A DNA stretch of 31,929 nt, taken from assembly GCA_023411645.1 (NCBI GenBank), contig JAEYON010000021.1, forward strand, positions 1 to 31,929, in the 5' to 3' direction. The DNA comes from Bacillota bacterium. GTDB lineage: Bacteria > Bacillota > Clostridia > Acetivibrionales > DTU013. The translations under genes and the position numbers were made by a program. Each line of letters begins with the position of its first letter. The stretch's first letter is position 1. Of the stretch, positions 1 to 7,775 are shown in pieces. The notes below the pieces were generated by a model. It did no database searches and was not told the origin of the DNA. It saw only the letters and a list, made by a program, of their open reading frames with translations.

Positions 1-365
1 TTAAATCCCTCTTTATATAAAAGGATTCCTATTGGAATCAGCATAAGAGCAAGAATAATATTCGCCACAAGGGATCCCACACTAATATTCCATCCGGCCC
101 GGTATGCCATAAGGTAGCCGAACTCAAGCCCGACAATTGTAATACCAAGCACAAAACTCGTCCAGTTCACATCTTTAAATGACTGAAAAAACCCTTTGTC
201 GGTCTTGTAAAAATGAAATGCGATAAATGATAACACAGCTGCGGTTAAATATGTAATAAATAATGCTGAAAAGGGGTTCGTCTTTTCAGGCGTTGATTTC
301 TGGCATACATTATAGAAAATATTCGATGCCACGATTAAAATTATTGAAAACACATACATGAACAT
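1..365 (-). CDS. Small EamA/DMT-like membrane protein (partial, 3' end outside window)
   Basis: The minus strand is open from an ATG at 365 to the window edge, giving 121 codons without a stop. The ATG is preceded by GGGGG seven bases upstream. The product is almost entirely hydrophobic: it starts MFMYVFSIILIVASNIFYN, has a short charged loop (QKSTPEKTN), then three more membrane segments, including one with GLEFGYLMAYRAGW. This layout resembles the small drug/metabolite transporter (EamA-like) proteins of Bacillota, in which a GxxxGxxxxxRAG-type segment is common. Substrate is unknown. The family assignment rests on general character rather than a diagnostic motif, so it is tentative. Confidence 0.55.
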   Translation of the reverse strand, partial: MFMYVFSIILIVASNIFYNVCQKSTPEKTNPFSALFITYLTAAVLSFIAFHFYKTDKGFFQSFKDVNWTSFVLGITIVGLEFGYLMAYRAGWNISVGSLVANIILALMLIPIGILLYKEGF

Positions 366-412
366 GACTGAGCCCCCTAATCAAGGTACATTGAATATAT
401 AATTACTTAATT

Positions 413-430
413 TAACACATTAGTGTGTTA
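413..430. promoter_or_regulatory. Inverted repeat between divergent genes, possible operator
   Basis: TAACACA (413-419) and TGTGTTA (424-430) form a perfect 7-bp inverted repeat around TTAG. It lies in the 136-bp gap between the minus-strand membrane protein and the plus-strand YaiI gene. AT-rich -10-like sequences flank it (TATATA around 395 for the minus gene, TAATAT/TATTAT around 448-456 for the plus gene), so a bound repressor could affect both. It has the size of a MarR- or TetR-type half-site pair. The regulator is unknown. Confidence 0.35.
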
Positions 431-501
431 GCGTCAAAGTTATATGATAATATTATAGGGGACGCTTTTCAACTTCACGAAAACTGAAAGGAACAGATTT
501 A

Positions 502-990
502 ATGCAGATATTGGTCGATGCGGACGCCTGCCCTGTAAAGGATATCATTGTCAGGATTGCAAAACAGTATAAACTTCCTGTAACCATGCTGATCGATACC
601 AGCCATGAGCTGGAGGACGGATATAGTACAGTCATTACCGTTGATAAAGCCAGAGACAGTGTGGACATTGCGCTGATTAATCTTGTCAAAGCTGATGATA
701 TAGTAGTTACGCAGGATTATGGGGTTGCGGCAATGGCATTGGGGAAAAAGGCGCGGGCAATCAACCAAAATGGCTTGATTTACTCCGACAAGAATATCGA
801 CAGGCTTTTATTTGAACGGCATTTGGGGCAGAAGGTGCGCAGAGCAGGCGGCAGGACTCCAAACGTCAAAAAGCGTACAAAGGAAGATGACGAGCGCTTT
901 GAAAAGGCTTTTATAGCCTCATCAAAGGAAGCTCTTTTTAAGAATAGTTCGCTACCTGGTAAGCCCTACCTGGTAAGCCCTACCGGGTAA
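502..990 (+). CDS. YaiI/YqxD family protein (DUF188)
   Basis: 162 residues beginning MQILVDADACPVKD, the conserved N-terminus of the UPF0178/YaiI-YqxD family. The family has a PIN-like fold with conserved acidic residues (D6, D8 here), and a nuclease role has been suggested but not settled. Other conserved blocks are VTQDYGVAAMALGKKA, NIDRLLFERHLGQKVRRAG and the basic stretch PNVKKRTKEDDERFEKAF. The start is ATG with AAAGGAA about ten bases upstream. The last residues (LPGKPYLVSPTG) are encoded entirely by a 14-bp tandem repeat read successively in all three frames, so the C-terminus is not native family sequence. The convergent amidase gene ends only 17 bases beyond. Confidence 0.9.
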   Translation: MQILVDADACPVKDIIVRIAKQYKLPVTMLIDTSHELEDGYSTVITVDKARDSVDIALINLVKADDIVVTQDYGVAAMALGKKARAINQNGLIYSDKNIDRLLFERHLGQKVRRAGGRTPNVKKRTKEDDERFEKAFIASSKEALFKNSSLPGKPYLVSPTG

Positions 991-1018
991 GCCCTACCGG
1001 GTAAGCCCTACCGGGTAA
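952..1018. repeat. 14-bp tandem repeat, 4.8 copies, spanning two convergent stop codons
   Basis: The unit is CTACCTGGTAAGCC in copies 952-965 and 966-979, and CTACCGGGTAAGCC in copies 980-993 and 994-1007, ending with a partial copy at 1008-1018. The stop codon of the plus-strand YaiI gene (988-990, TAA) and the stop codon of the minus-strand amidase gene (1008-1010, TAG on that strand) are both inside the array. Each unit contains a near-palindrome (TACCGGGTA). Because 14 is not a multiple of three, a gain or loss of one unit changes the reading frame of the YaiI tail. Confidence 0.95.
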
Positions 1019-3917
1019 AATACTTTACTACACTGTTGGCAAGGCTCTTAGCAAGCTTTGTCTGCTCTTTGTCATCGACTAGCAATTCGAATTCATTCGG
1101 ATTTGGGATAAATCCGTTCTCGATAAGCACTGACGGAGTCCACGTTCCCCTTACCACATAGAAGTTTGCCCAGCGTACGCCTTTGTTAACGCGGCCGATT
1201 TGTGTAGCTCCGGACAAAAGCGCCTGAGATAAGGACTCAGCAAGGGCTTCCTTGTAATAGACTGAAAATCCTGCTATTTTTGAAATATCTACATTATCAG
1301 CCATACTGTTGCCATGGATGGATATAAACAGGTCCGGCCTGGCGCTTCTTGATGCGGTTAGCCTTGCAGACAGAGATAATGTCGTGTCAGTTGTACGGGT
1401 CATAAGCACCTTGGCACCCAGACGTTCTAATTCAGTTCGTAACTTGAGCGCAGTATTCAGGTTTATCCTTTTCTCCGCATAATTGCTTCCCAACGGTCCG
1501 ATTGCCCCGGTATCATCACCTCCGTGACCCGGATCAAGCATGATTACTATATCTTTGAGAGGTTTGTCGCCTGCAGATACCTTAACAGGACGTTTTATAT
1601 GCAGAATAATTCCGCTTGCAGTTTTTTCAATGTAGTACCCCTCAATTGATTCACCCGGCTTTAGCTCCAGGACATATTGTCCAGAATCGCTGTTTTTGTT
1701 AAAGGTAACTGATTTGAACATGGAGCCGGATGGTAATAAAGGCACCTTGCCTGATACGGCAGCCGATATATTGACTGTAAGCTTTGAGCTTTTAAAACTG
1801 GCTATTGCAGCAAGGGAGGAAGGATAATCCAATTTGAGCATATCCCACTTCTTACCTACGGTATAGGTGGCGGAAGTAACATTAGGTTTTAGCTGCGCTT
1901 TTGAGGAATAAGTTGTAACACTCGTTTTCCTGACCCAAAGGCCAGATGAGAGTCTGGCAAAGTCTCCTGTCATTCCTGTCACATAATCAACCATTCCCTT
2001 GCGAAGCTCATAGGCCGCGCCGTTTGAGGTGTTTGTCGATTCGTAGGTGTCGATGTCCTCTTTAATAATCTCTGCATAAAATGGAGATCCACTCAATATT
2101 ACCCCAATAGTGGCGGGGGCTTTGCGCGTTGTTATCGTACCATTGTAATCCATAGTGTATGAAGGTGTTCCAAGATCAATATTACGGGGTGTACCAGTAA
2201 ATGAAGGAATCGTATATGTGTAGGTGAATTTGGCCGGGTACAGCCCGCCCATTGTCGATGCAGTTTTCATTGTATAGGTTTTGCCATTTAGCTTGACGGT
2301 TACCTTCGCACCGGCGGGAGCTGTGCAGGCCAGTGTAATTTTCTCACCCGGCATCCTGTATTCCTGAGCTTGGGGGAAAACGGAGGTCGCAGTTATATCC
2401 GCTTTCGCCATTTTTTGGGCTGGCGATGATTCGGTTGATCGGTTGATGACTCTTGTAACATAGGAGCCGTCCTGTGAGAAGGTAAATGTGTTGGTTCCAT
2501 TGGCAAGTGTTACCAGAATGCCAAAGTAGCCTTTGCTTGAGCGGCTTTCAACAAGTTTTCCGTTCAGGTAAAGAGGCTTGCTTGGGTCGGATGCGCCGTT
2601 CAGATAATACTGGCTGTAACTGGTTTTAATATCCGCGGACGGTCTTGTAACAGTGACCGGAATGGCCGCGACCTTGCCGTCAATCCTCTCATATGCTGCT
2701 TTAATAGTTGCACCCAGGGAAGGATAGTTTGCCAGGGAGGTATAATTGTAAAACATGCTGCCTTTAACCTCCGGATAATTACGGTTCAGCCACATCTGCT
2801 TTTCAATTTCTGCAACGCCATACCAGGGGCTTTTTGGGTCTGAATTACCGGCTTTGTATAACGCATGCCCAATATACAGATCAACCGAGGTATCCTTTAC
2901 CACATCTACCCACCATGTCAGCAATTTGCCGTAATCAGCAACTGAATATCCGATGTTCCAATAAATCTGGGGAGTTATGTAATCAATGATCCCATCCTTT
3001 ACCCACTTTCTCGAATCTGCATAGTGGTCATAATAGGATTCAAGACCTCTTGTATCGCTGCCCAGAGAATGCGAAGCCTTGTTTGCCCATATACCAAAGG
3101 GGCTTATACCAAAGCGAATATCCTTGTCGGCTGCCTTGATAGCTTTGTACACCTCAGAAATGAGGGTATTCACATTTGACCTGCGCCAATCGCCAATATT
3201 CTTATAGTCCTTGCCGTAGGTAGCAAAGGTCTTTGAGTCGTCGAATTCTCTTCCGGGATAGAAATAATCGTCAAAGTGAATGCCATCGATATCGTAATTA
3301 TTGACAAGCTCCAATATGCTGTCCTTGATAAGTTTGCGCACCTCTGGTATTCCGGGGTTGAAGTAGAGGTTCTTGTCGGAATATCTTACGACCCAGTTGG
3401 GATTCTTACGCGCGGGGTGGTTTGAAGCAAGCGAAGCAAGAGTTGGAGCAGGCTCGGATGCGGTTTTTTTGGTGATTCTGTACGGGTTGATCCAAGCGTG
3501 CAGCTCGATACCACGTTTATGCGCCTCTGTGATCCAGAAAGCAAGAGGATCAAAGGCATCTGCAGGTGCTTTTCCCTGAGTGCCTGTCAGGAACTTGGAC
3601 CAGGGGAAATAATTTGATTTGTATAATGCGTCTGCCGTTGGCCTCACCTGCAAAAAGACGGCGTTAAATCCGGTTTTTTTAGCTTCGTCCAATATTTTCA
3701 ACGCTTCTGCTTTTAAAACAGACGGATCGGTTGTGGGTTTGGTGGGATAATCAATATTTACAACAGATGCGACCCACATTCCGCGCATTTCCTCCTGCGC
3801 AGATGATTTGGCAGCAGATTCTGCGGAAGATGCGGTTGGTTTGGCACTCACCGGAGTAAAGGATAGGGACTGCATAAAAATCAATATAAAAATAATTATT
3901 TTAAGTAAATATTTCAT
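1008..3917 (-). CDS. Secreted GHL10 (DUF187) glycosidase-like / N-acetylmuramoyl-L-alanine amidase fusion
   Basis: A protein of about 969 residues in three parts. First comes a signal peptide (KYLLKIIIFILIFMQSL, cleavage expected near PVSA-KP). Residues about 45-410 match the glycosyl-hydrolase-like GHL10/DUF187 barrel: MRGMWVASVVNIDYP, FLQVRPTADALY, LHAWINPYR, GIHFDDYFYP, FGISPFGIW and ITPQIYW. The middle (about 420-780) looks like extracellular beta-rich linker or copper-amine-oxidase-like repeats without a clear family. Residues about 792-970 are an Amidase_3 domain: LDPGHGG (zinc ligand H799), AEKRINLN (E816), SIHGNS (H869) and LIENGF (catalytic E934), numbered from the upstream ATG. The predicted role is peptidoglycan remodelling outside the membrane. 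Two adjacent ATGs exist (3920 and 3917); the second is better spaced (6 nt) from AAGGAG. The stop is in the tandem repeat. Confidence 0.92.
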   Translation of the reverse strand: MKYLLKIIIFILIFMQSLSFTPVSAKPTASSAESAAKSSAQEEMRGMWVASVVNIDYPTKPTTDPSVLKAEALKILDEAKKTGFNAVFLQVRPTADALYKSNYFPWSKFLTGTQGKAPADAFDPLAFWITEAHKRGIELHAWINPYRITKKTASEPAPTLASLASNHPARKNPNWVVRYSDKNLYFNPGIPEVRKLIKDSILELVNNYDIDGIHFDDYFYPGREFDDSKTFATYGKDYKNIGDWRRSNVNTLISEVYKAIKAADKDIRFGISPFGIWANKASHSLGSDTRGLESYYDHYADSRKWVKDGIIDYITPQIYWNIGYSVADYGKLLTWWVDVVKDTSVDLYIGHALYKAGNSDPKSPWYGVAEIEKQMWLNRNYPEVKGSMFYNYTSLANYPSLGATIKAAYERIDGKVAAIPVTVTRPSADIKTSYSQYYLNGASDPSKPLYLNGKLVESRSSKGYFGILVTLANGTNTFTFSQDGSYVTRVINRSTESSPAQKMAKADITATSVFPQAQEYRMPGEKITLACTAPAGAKVTVKLNGKTYTMKTASTMGGLYPAKFTYTYTIPSFTGTPRNIDLGTPSYTMDYNGTITTRKAPATIGVILSGSPFYAEIIKEDIDTYESTNTSNGAAYELRKGMVDYVTGMTGDFARLSSGLWVRKTSVTTYSSKAQLKPNVTSATYTVGKKWDMLKLDYPSSLAAIASFKSSKLTVNISAAVSGKVPLLPSGSMFKSVTFNKNSDSGQYVLELKPGESIEGYYIEKTASGIILHIKRPVKVSAGDKPLKDIVIMLDPGHGGDDTGAIGPLGSNYAEKRINLNTALKLRTELERLGAKVLMTRTTDTTLSLSARLTASRSARPDLFISIHGNSMADNVDISKIAGFSVYYKEALAESLSQALLSGATQIGRVNKGVRWANFYVVRGTWTPSVLIENGFIPNPNEFELLVDDKEQTKLAKSLANSVVKYFTR

Positions 3918-4082
3918 CATTTGCTCCTTAAAGACTATATTATTATATATATCGACATATTATTTCTGTAAATGTTCCCACAATCCCTGTTGGTTTAACA
4001 TTTATTAAACTTTTGTAACGTAATGGTAACAATACAGCATAAACAAATCTCTTCCAAGGCACATAGGGCAAATTGACTTGTG

Positions 4083-5054
4083 CTAAATGTCTGTCTGGAT
4101 CACACAAGACCGTTGAACTTCCGACAACTCGGGAACACTTGAAATTCCGCCGAGTTTAGTTGTAGATAGGGCTGCTGTAGTGCAGGCAAAGCGGACTATA
4201 TTAAACAGTTCGACCTCACAAAGGTCTTTGGGGGATTTCCCGCTGTTTAAGATACCATACATTGCGCTTCCTCCGAAAATATCGCCGGCACCGGTGGTGT
4301 CTGTCACACAGATATTCTGCAGGCTCGGCACATAGCCGCTGACGGTGCGATTTGAGAAATAGCAGCCGTCTTTACCGCAGGTGACAAAGACCAGTTGTAC
4401 AGGATTGTTTGCCAGAATTTCTTTGGCGCTCTTCTCCGGATCAAGGCCGTAAAGGAGCTTAGCTTCTGTGTCGCTGATTTTTAACACATCTGTTTGTGCA
4501 ATGCCCCAGAGCATTTGCTTTTTCGCCTCTGCCAGATCGCCCCAAAGCGGCTCGCGTAGGTTAGGATCAAAAGAGACAAGCTTTCCCGCTTTTTTCGCAT
4601 ACTCAACCAGCATACGGTGGGATGCGCGTGAAGGCTCATTTGTCATTCCAACTGTTCCAAAGTGTATTACAGCCGTCTGATCTACAAGAGAATAAGAATC
4701 AGTGTCCGCTTTAAGTAACGTATCTGCTCCGGGCTTTCGGGCGAATGAAAATTCTCTCTCGCCATTGGAATCAAGAGTGACGAAAGCCATTGTTGTAAAC
4801 GCCTCACGGGTTACAGACACGCCTGTAGTTGAGATGCCGATGTCCCGGACAGTGTTGCAGAGCAGATGGCCGAAGGCATCATCGCCGACACAGGCCAGTA
4901 GAGCCGTTTTCTTTCCATATTTCGCAAGGGGCGCCAGGAAATTTGCGGGAGCTCCGCCAGGATGGGCCGCCATGACCGGATAACCGTCTGCTTGGGTATG
5001 ATCAGTTGTAAAATCGATTAGAAGTTCGCCAATTGCCAGTACATCATAGTTCAT
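4083..5054 (-). CDS. PfkB/ribokinase family sugar kinase, probable fructokinase
   Basis: 323 residues of the PfkB family, which phosphorylates sugars using ATP. The N-terminal signature is DVLAIGELLIDFT, followed by the substrate-site segment HPGGAPANFLAPLAKYG, and the C-terminal signature TDTTGAGDIFGG carries the catalytic Asp and the anion hole. PGGAPANxA and VGDDAFG are typical of fructokinases, so fructose is the likeliest substrate, but related kinases for 2-keto-3-deoxygluconate or tagatose-6-P cannot be excluded. An in-frame GTG at 5063 exists; the ATG at 5054 is preferred because AAAGG lies eight bases before it, while the GTG abuts the Shine-Dalgarno. The gene is divergent from the GH3 glycosidase, which suggests shared sugar use. 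Confidence 0.85.
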   Translation of the reverse strand: MNYDVLAIGELLIDFTTDHTQADGYPVMAAHPGGAPANFLAPLAKYGKKTALLACVGDDAFGHLLCNTVRDIGISTTGVSVTREAFTTMAFVTLDSNGEREFSFARKPGADTLLKADTDSYSLVDQTAVIHFGTVGMTNEPSRASHRMLVEYAKKAGKLVSFDPNLREPLWGDLAEAKKQMLWGIAQTDVLKISDTEAKLLYGLDPEKSAKEILANNPVQLVFVTCGKDGCYFSNRTVSGYVPSLQNICVTDTTGAGDIFGGSAMYGILNSGKSPKDLCEVELFNIVRFACTTAALSTTKLGGISSVPELSEVQRSCVIQTDI

Positions 5055-5264
5055 TTTGAGCACCTTTCTTTAGCAGTATTTTTCTGTTTTCATTATACAT
5101 TCAGAAAATTGGGCTGTAAACTTAATGACGGTATTTCAGATAGTCGCGGCGGATTAGAAATATTTTATTGTATCAACTTTCCTTAAGTTCAGATCATGTG
5201 TATAATTATTAGTTGTATGCCGGTTCTTTCGGCGTGAAGAATTATATGAAGCGAGGTAATAAGG
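5055..5264. promoter_or_regulatory. Divergent intergenic region, kinase/GH3, with candidate -10 for GH3
   Basis: This 210-bp gap must hold both start regions. On the plus strand TATAAT at 5201-5206 follows TGTG, a Bacillus-type upstream extension of the -10, but the sequence 17 bp further up (TTTCCT) is a poor -35. A weak GCCG/CGGC hairpin lies around 5219-5233. I see no clear LacI-type operator or cre site. Confidence 0.4.
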
Positions 5265-7409
5265 ATGGAACATAATTTTCGAAAACGGGCTCAGGAACTT
5301 GTGGCAAGTATGACTTTGGAGGAGGCTGCATCACAGCTGCGATATGATGCGCCTTCGATCACGCGTTTGGGTATACCATCCTACAATTGGTGGAACGAAG
5401 CATTGCATGGAGTCGCGCGGGCAGGAACTTCAACGGTGTTTCCACAGGCAATCGGGATGGCCGCTATGTTTGATCCGGAATTTTTACGCAAGATCGCCGA
5501 AGTAATATCCACTGAGACAAGGGCAAGATACAACATGCAATCAGCACTTGAGGATCGTGATATATATAAAGGGCTCACAGTTTGGTCACCGAATATAAAC
5601 ATTTTCCGGGATCCTCGCTGGGGACGGGGACACGAAACTTATGGAGAAGATCCTTTTTTGACTAAAACACTTGGAATAGCCTTTATTAACGGGCTGCAGG
5701 GGGAATCGAAATACCTTAAAACAGCGGCCTGTGCCAAACACTTTGCCGTCCACTCCGGACCTGAGGAGCTTCGCCATAGCTTTGATGCCAGAGCTTCTGC
5801 GAAGGATATGGAAGAAACTTATCTTCCGGCCTTCAAGGCTGCTGTGATGGAGGCAAATGTCGAATCGGTTATGGGCGCATATAACCGCACAAACGGCGAA
5901 CCTTGCTGCGGCAGCAAGTCGCTTCTTGTTGATCTTCTTCGAGGCCAATGGGGCTTCGAGGGTCATGTTGTCTCTGATTGCTGGGCTATCAGGGACTTTC
6001 ATGAGCATCACGGAGTAACAAAGACTGCAGAAGAATCTGCTGCTCTTGCCATTAACAATGGATGCGACCTTAATTGCGGCAACACCTATATTCACATGCT
6101 CATTGCACATAAGGAAGGTCTGGTAAGCGAGGAAACGATTCGAACGTCTGCCTCACGCTTGTTTACGACCAGGATGAAACTTGGAATGTTTGATAAGGAC
6201 TGTGAATACGATAATATCACATTTGAGGAAAATGACACCGAAGCTCATCGTCAACTCTCCGCAGAGGCGGCCAGGCGATCGGCAGTGCTGTTGAAAAACA
6301 ATTGCATTCTTCCGCTTGATCAATCCAAATTAAAACGCATTGCTGTAATTGGGCCAACGGCGAACTCACGCAAAGTACTCGAAGGCAATTACTGCGGAAC
6401 AGCTTCGGAGTATATTACGAATCTGGAGGGTATCCGCGAGGCAGCCGGAGAAGACATCCGAATCTTTTATTCGGTCGGCTGTGATCTGTTCAGAGATCGG
6501 GTGGAGCCACTTGCAATGCCAAATGACCGTATAAGTGAGGCAAAAGGCTGCGCGGCTGCAAGTGATGTGGTCATCCTATGCCTGGGACTGGACGCAAGTA
6601 TAGAAGGGGAACAGGGTGATACAGGCAACAGCAATGCATCCGGAGACAAAGATAATCTTTTGCTGCCAAAACCGCAGCGGATTTTATTAAATGAAGTACT
6701 GTCCGTTGGCAAGCCGGTCATACTTGTGCTTAACAGCGGCAGTGCGCTTGACATTGGCGATGCGGCGGATAGCTGTGCTGCTGTTTTACAGTGCTGGTAC
6801 AGCGGCGCCCAGGGAGGACGCGCACTTGGGGAAATCCTGTTTGGCCGGTGTAATCCATCCGGAAAGCTGCCTGTTACTTTCTATCGTGATGGCACACTGC
6901 CGGATTTTGAGGATTACAGTATGAGCGGGAGAACATACCGTTATCTGGATCAGGAACCGCTGTATCCTTTTGGATATGGGTTGTCATATACCTCATTTAG
7001 GTTTGATGACTTAAGCATCAATGCATATGAGAGCGGCAAGCCTTTGTGCGGGACAGTCACTGTAACGAATGATGGTGCTTATGACGGCGCTGAAGTGACT
7101 GAGTTCTACATAAAAAATCATGTTGAAGAAAACGCGGTGAATCCCAAAAATGCCGTTGTGAGCGACAGGATTGGAGAGCAGCCGCATTATTCATTGTGCG
7201 GTATGCAGAGGATGTTCCTGAAAGCAGGTGAAAGCAGGACGCTGCATTTTGAAATAGCACCGGAAGGTTTTGAAACAGTGCTGGAAGACGGGACGAGGAC
7301 GATACTGTCCGGCAGCTACTCTCTCTTTGTGGGAGGAAGCCAGCCTGACAGCCGCAGCGTGAAACTAACCGGAAAACAGCCGCTTTGTGCTTCGGTTCAG
7401 ATTGAATGA
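5265..7409 (+). CDS. Glycoside hydrolase family 3 (beta-glucosidase / beta-xylosidase type)
   Basis: 714 residues, with no signal peptide, so the enzyme is expected in the cytoplasm acting on imported oligosaccharides. The order is the GH3 N-terminal barrel (about 10-300), GH3 C-terminal domain (about 335-565) and fibronectin-III-like domain (about 610-700). Motifs include YNWWNEALHGVAR, WSPNINIFRDPRWGRGHETYGEDP, KHFAVHSGPE and VVSDCWAI, in which D238 is the expected nucleophile. E447 or E449 in DASIEGEQGD are acid/base candidates. YNWWNEALHG is common in the beta-xylosidase-like branch, but substrate cannot be fixed from motifs. The FAVHSGPEELRH region matches the usual pattern of this branch. 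Translation starts at ATG with GAGG eight bases upstream. The neighbouring divergent fructokinase-like gene fits a carbohydrate locus. Confidence 0.9.
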   Translation: MEHNFRKRAQELVASMTLEEAASQLRYDAPSITRLGIPSYNWWNEALHGVARAGTSTVFPQAIGMAAMFDPEFLRKIAEVISTETRARYNMQSALEDRDIYKGLTVWSPNINIFRDPRWGRGHETYGEDPFLTKTLGIAFINGLQGESKYLKTAACAKHFAVHSGPEELRHSFDARASAKDMEETYLPAFKAAVMEANVESVMGAYNRTNGEPCCGSKSLLVDLLRGQWGFEGHVVSDCWAIRDFHEHHGVTKTAEESAALAINNGCDLNCGNTYIHMLIAHKEGLVSEETIRTSASRLFTTRMKLGMFDKDCEYDNITFEENDTEAHRQLSAEAARRSAVLLKNNCILPLDQSKLKRIAVIGPTANSRKVLEGNYCGTASEYITNLEGIREAAGEDIRIFYSVGCDLFRDRVEPLAMPNDRISEAKGCAAASDVVILCLGLDASIEGEQGDTGNSNASGDKDNLLLPKPQRILLNEVLSVGKPVILVLNSGSALDIGDAADSCAAVLQCWYSGAQGGRALGEILFGRCNPSGKLPVTFYRDGTLPDFEDYSMSGRTYRYLDQEPLYPFGYGLSYTSFRFDDLSINAYESGKPLCGTVTVTNDGAYDGAEVTEFYIKNHVEENAVNPKNAVVSDRIGEQPHYSLCGMQRMFLKAGESRTLHFEIAPEGFETVLEDGTRTILSGSYSLFVGGSQPDSRSVKLTGKQPLCASVQIE

Positions 7410-7446
7410 GGAGAGAATTGGGGGCTGCTGATACCTAGCCGCAATA

Positions 7447-7492
7447 AAATCTGGAGGAGAATGTAAAAAAAATCTGGAGGAGAATGTAAAAA
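7447..7492. repeat. Two 23-bp direct repeats with SD-AUG-UAA core
   Basis: Two adjacent near-identical copies (about 7447-7469 and 7470-7492) share the core ATCTGGAGGAGAATGTAAAA. Each holds a perfect Shine-Dalgarno (GGAGG) three bases before ATG that is followed directly by TAA. They sit just upstream of the -35 of the promoter for the ABC-exporter leader. Confidence 0.85.
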
Positions 7493-7496
7493 TTTC

Positions 7497-7525
7497 TTGA
7501 CTTATCATTTTGTATGGATTAAGAT
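7497..7525 (+). promoter_or_regulatory. Sigma-A type promoter for the ABC exporter leader
   Basis: TTGACT at 7497-7502 (5 of 6 to consensus), a 17-bp spacer, and TAAGAT at 7520-7525 (4 of 6). Transcription would start near 7532 and give a leader of about 310 nt before the first exporter gene. Confidence 0.6.
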
Positions 7526-7531
7526 AAATGC

Positions 7532-7545
7532 TGTGAGTTATCACA
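7532..7545. promoter_or_regulatory. Palindrome at the predicted transcription start, possible operator
   Basis: TGTGA (7532-7536), GTTA, TCACA (7541-7545) is a perfect 5+5 inverted repeat. It begins about seven bases after the -10, which is a repressor-like position. The half-sites look CRP-like, but the 4-bp spacer differs from the CRP spacer of 6. Confidence 0.4.
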
Positions 7546-7569
7546 AATCTAAGAATAGGAGGCAGGAAG

Positions 7570-7677
7570 ATGTTAAAAATCAAAAATAAAGCGTTTTGCG
7601 CTACCACTGTTAAAATGCATAGAACAGGCAATATTATTGTATCTGATAACCCTGCCTTACTCACCGGTATCATCTGA
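7570..7677 (+). CDS. 35-residue leader ORF upstream of the ABC exporter
   Basis: A short ORF coding for MLKIKNKAFCATTVKMH and then RTGNIIVSDNPALLTGII. It has an excellent Shine-Dalgarno, AGGAGG at 7557-7562, seven bases before the ATG, and follows a good promoter. I do not recognise the peptide. It has one Cys, five Lys in the first half, no signal peptide and a hydrophobic end. Its stop is 26 nt before the first of two tandem hairpins that precede the exporter genes. This order (promoter, short translated ORF, terminator hairpins, two half-transporter genes) matches the bmrB-bmrCD leader of B. subtilis, where ribosome stalling on a leader peptide prevents termination. A role as a regulatory leader is inference; it could also be a free-standing small peptide. 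Confidence 0.6.
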   Translation: MLKIKNKAFCATTVKMHRTGNIIVSDNPALLTGII

Positions 7678-7702
7678 CAGATTAGTTGTATACTGAAACG
7701 AG

Positions 7703-7733
7703 AAGGTCGCGGGTTATGCCTGCGGCCTTTATT
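7703..7733 (+). terminator. Hairpin 1 of ABC leader, intrinsic terminator-like
   Basis: AAGGTCGCGGG (7703-7713) pairs with CCTGCGGCCTT (7719-7729) over 11 bp, including two G-U pairs, with loop TTATG. It is followed by TATTTATT. The outer 3' arm, CGGCCTTT, can instead pair with the 5' arm of hairpin 2. Confidence 0.7.
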
Positions 7734-7741
7734 TATTCCGG

Positions 7742-7775
7742 AAAGGCCGAGGCGTGTACTTCGGCCTTTGTTTGG
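7742..7775 (+). terminator. Hairpin 2 of ABC leader, intrinsic terminator-like
   Basis: AAAGGCCGA (7742-7750) pairs with TCGGCCTTT (7761-7769) over 9 bp with a 10-nt loop, followed by GTTTGGGTTTG, a weak U-rich tail. With hairpin 1 it forms a 1:2, 3:4 arrangement in which a 2:3 pairing (7723-7730 with 7742-7749) is possible. The exporter start is 72 nt beyond the stem. Confidence 0.6.

Noticed and set aside
952..1018. 14-bp array as CRISPR or terminator
   Set aside because: Units are directly adjacent with no spacers, and there is no T-run; a simple tandem repeat explains it.
5586..6110. 174-codon open frame on the minus strand
   Set aside because: Antisense to the GH3 catalytic region, where every family motif is present on the plus strand.
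7410..7446. Terminator directly after the GH3 gene
   Set aside because: No stem followed by a T-run is visible there.
7532..7545. CRP binding site
   Set aside because: Half-sites look similar but the spacer is 4, not 6, and cAMP-CRP control is not typical of Clostridia.
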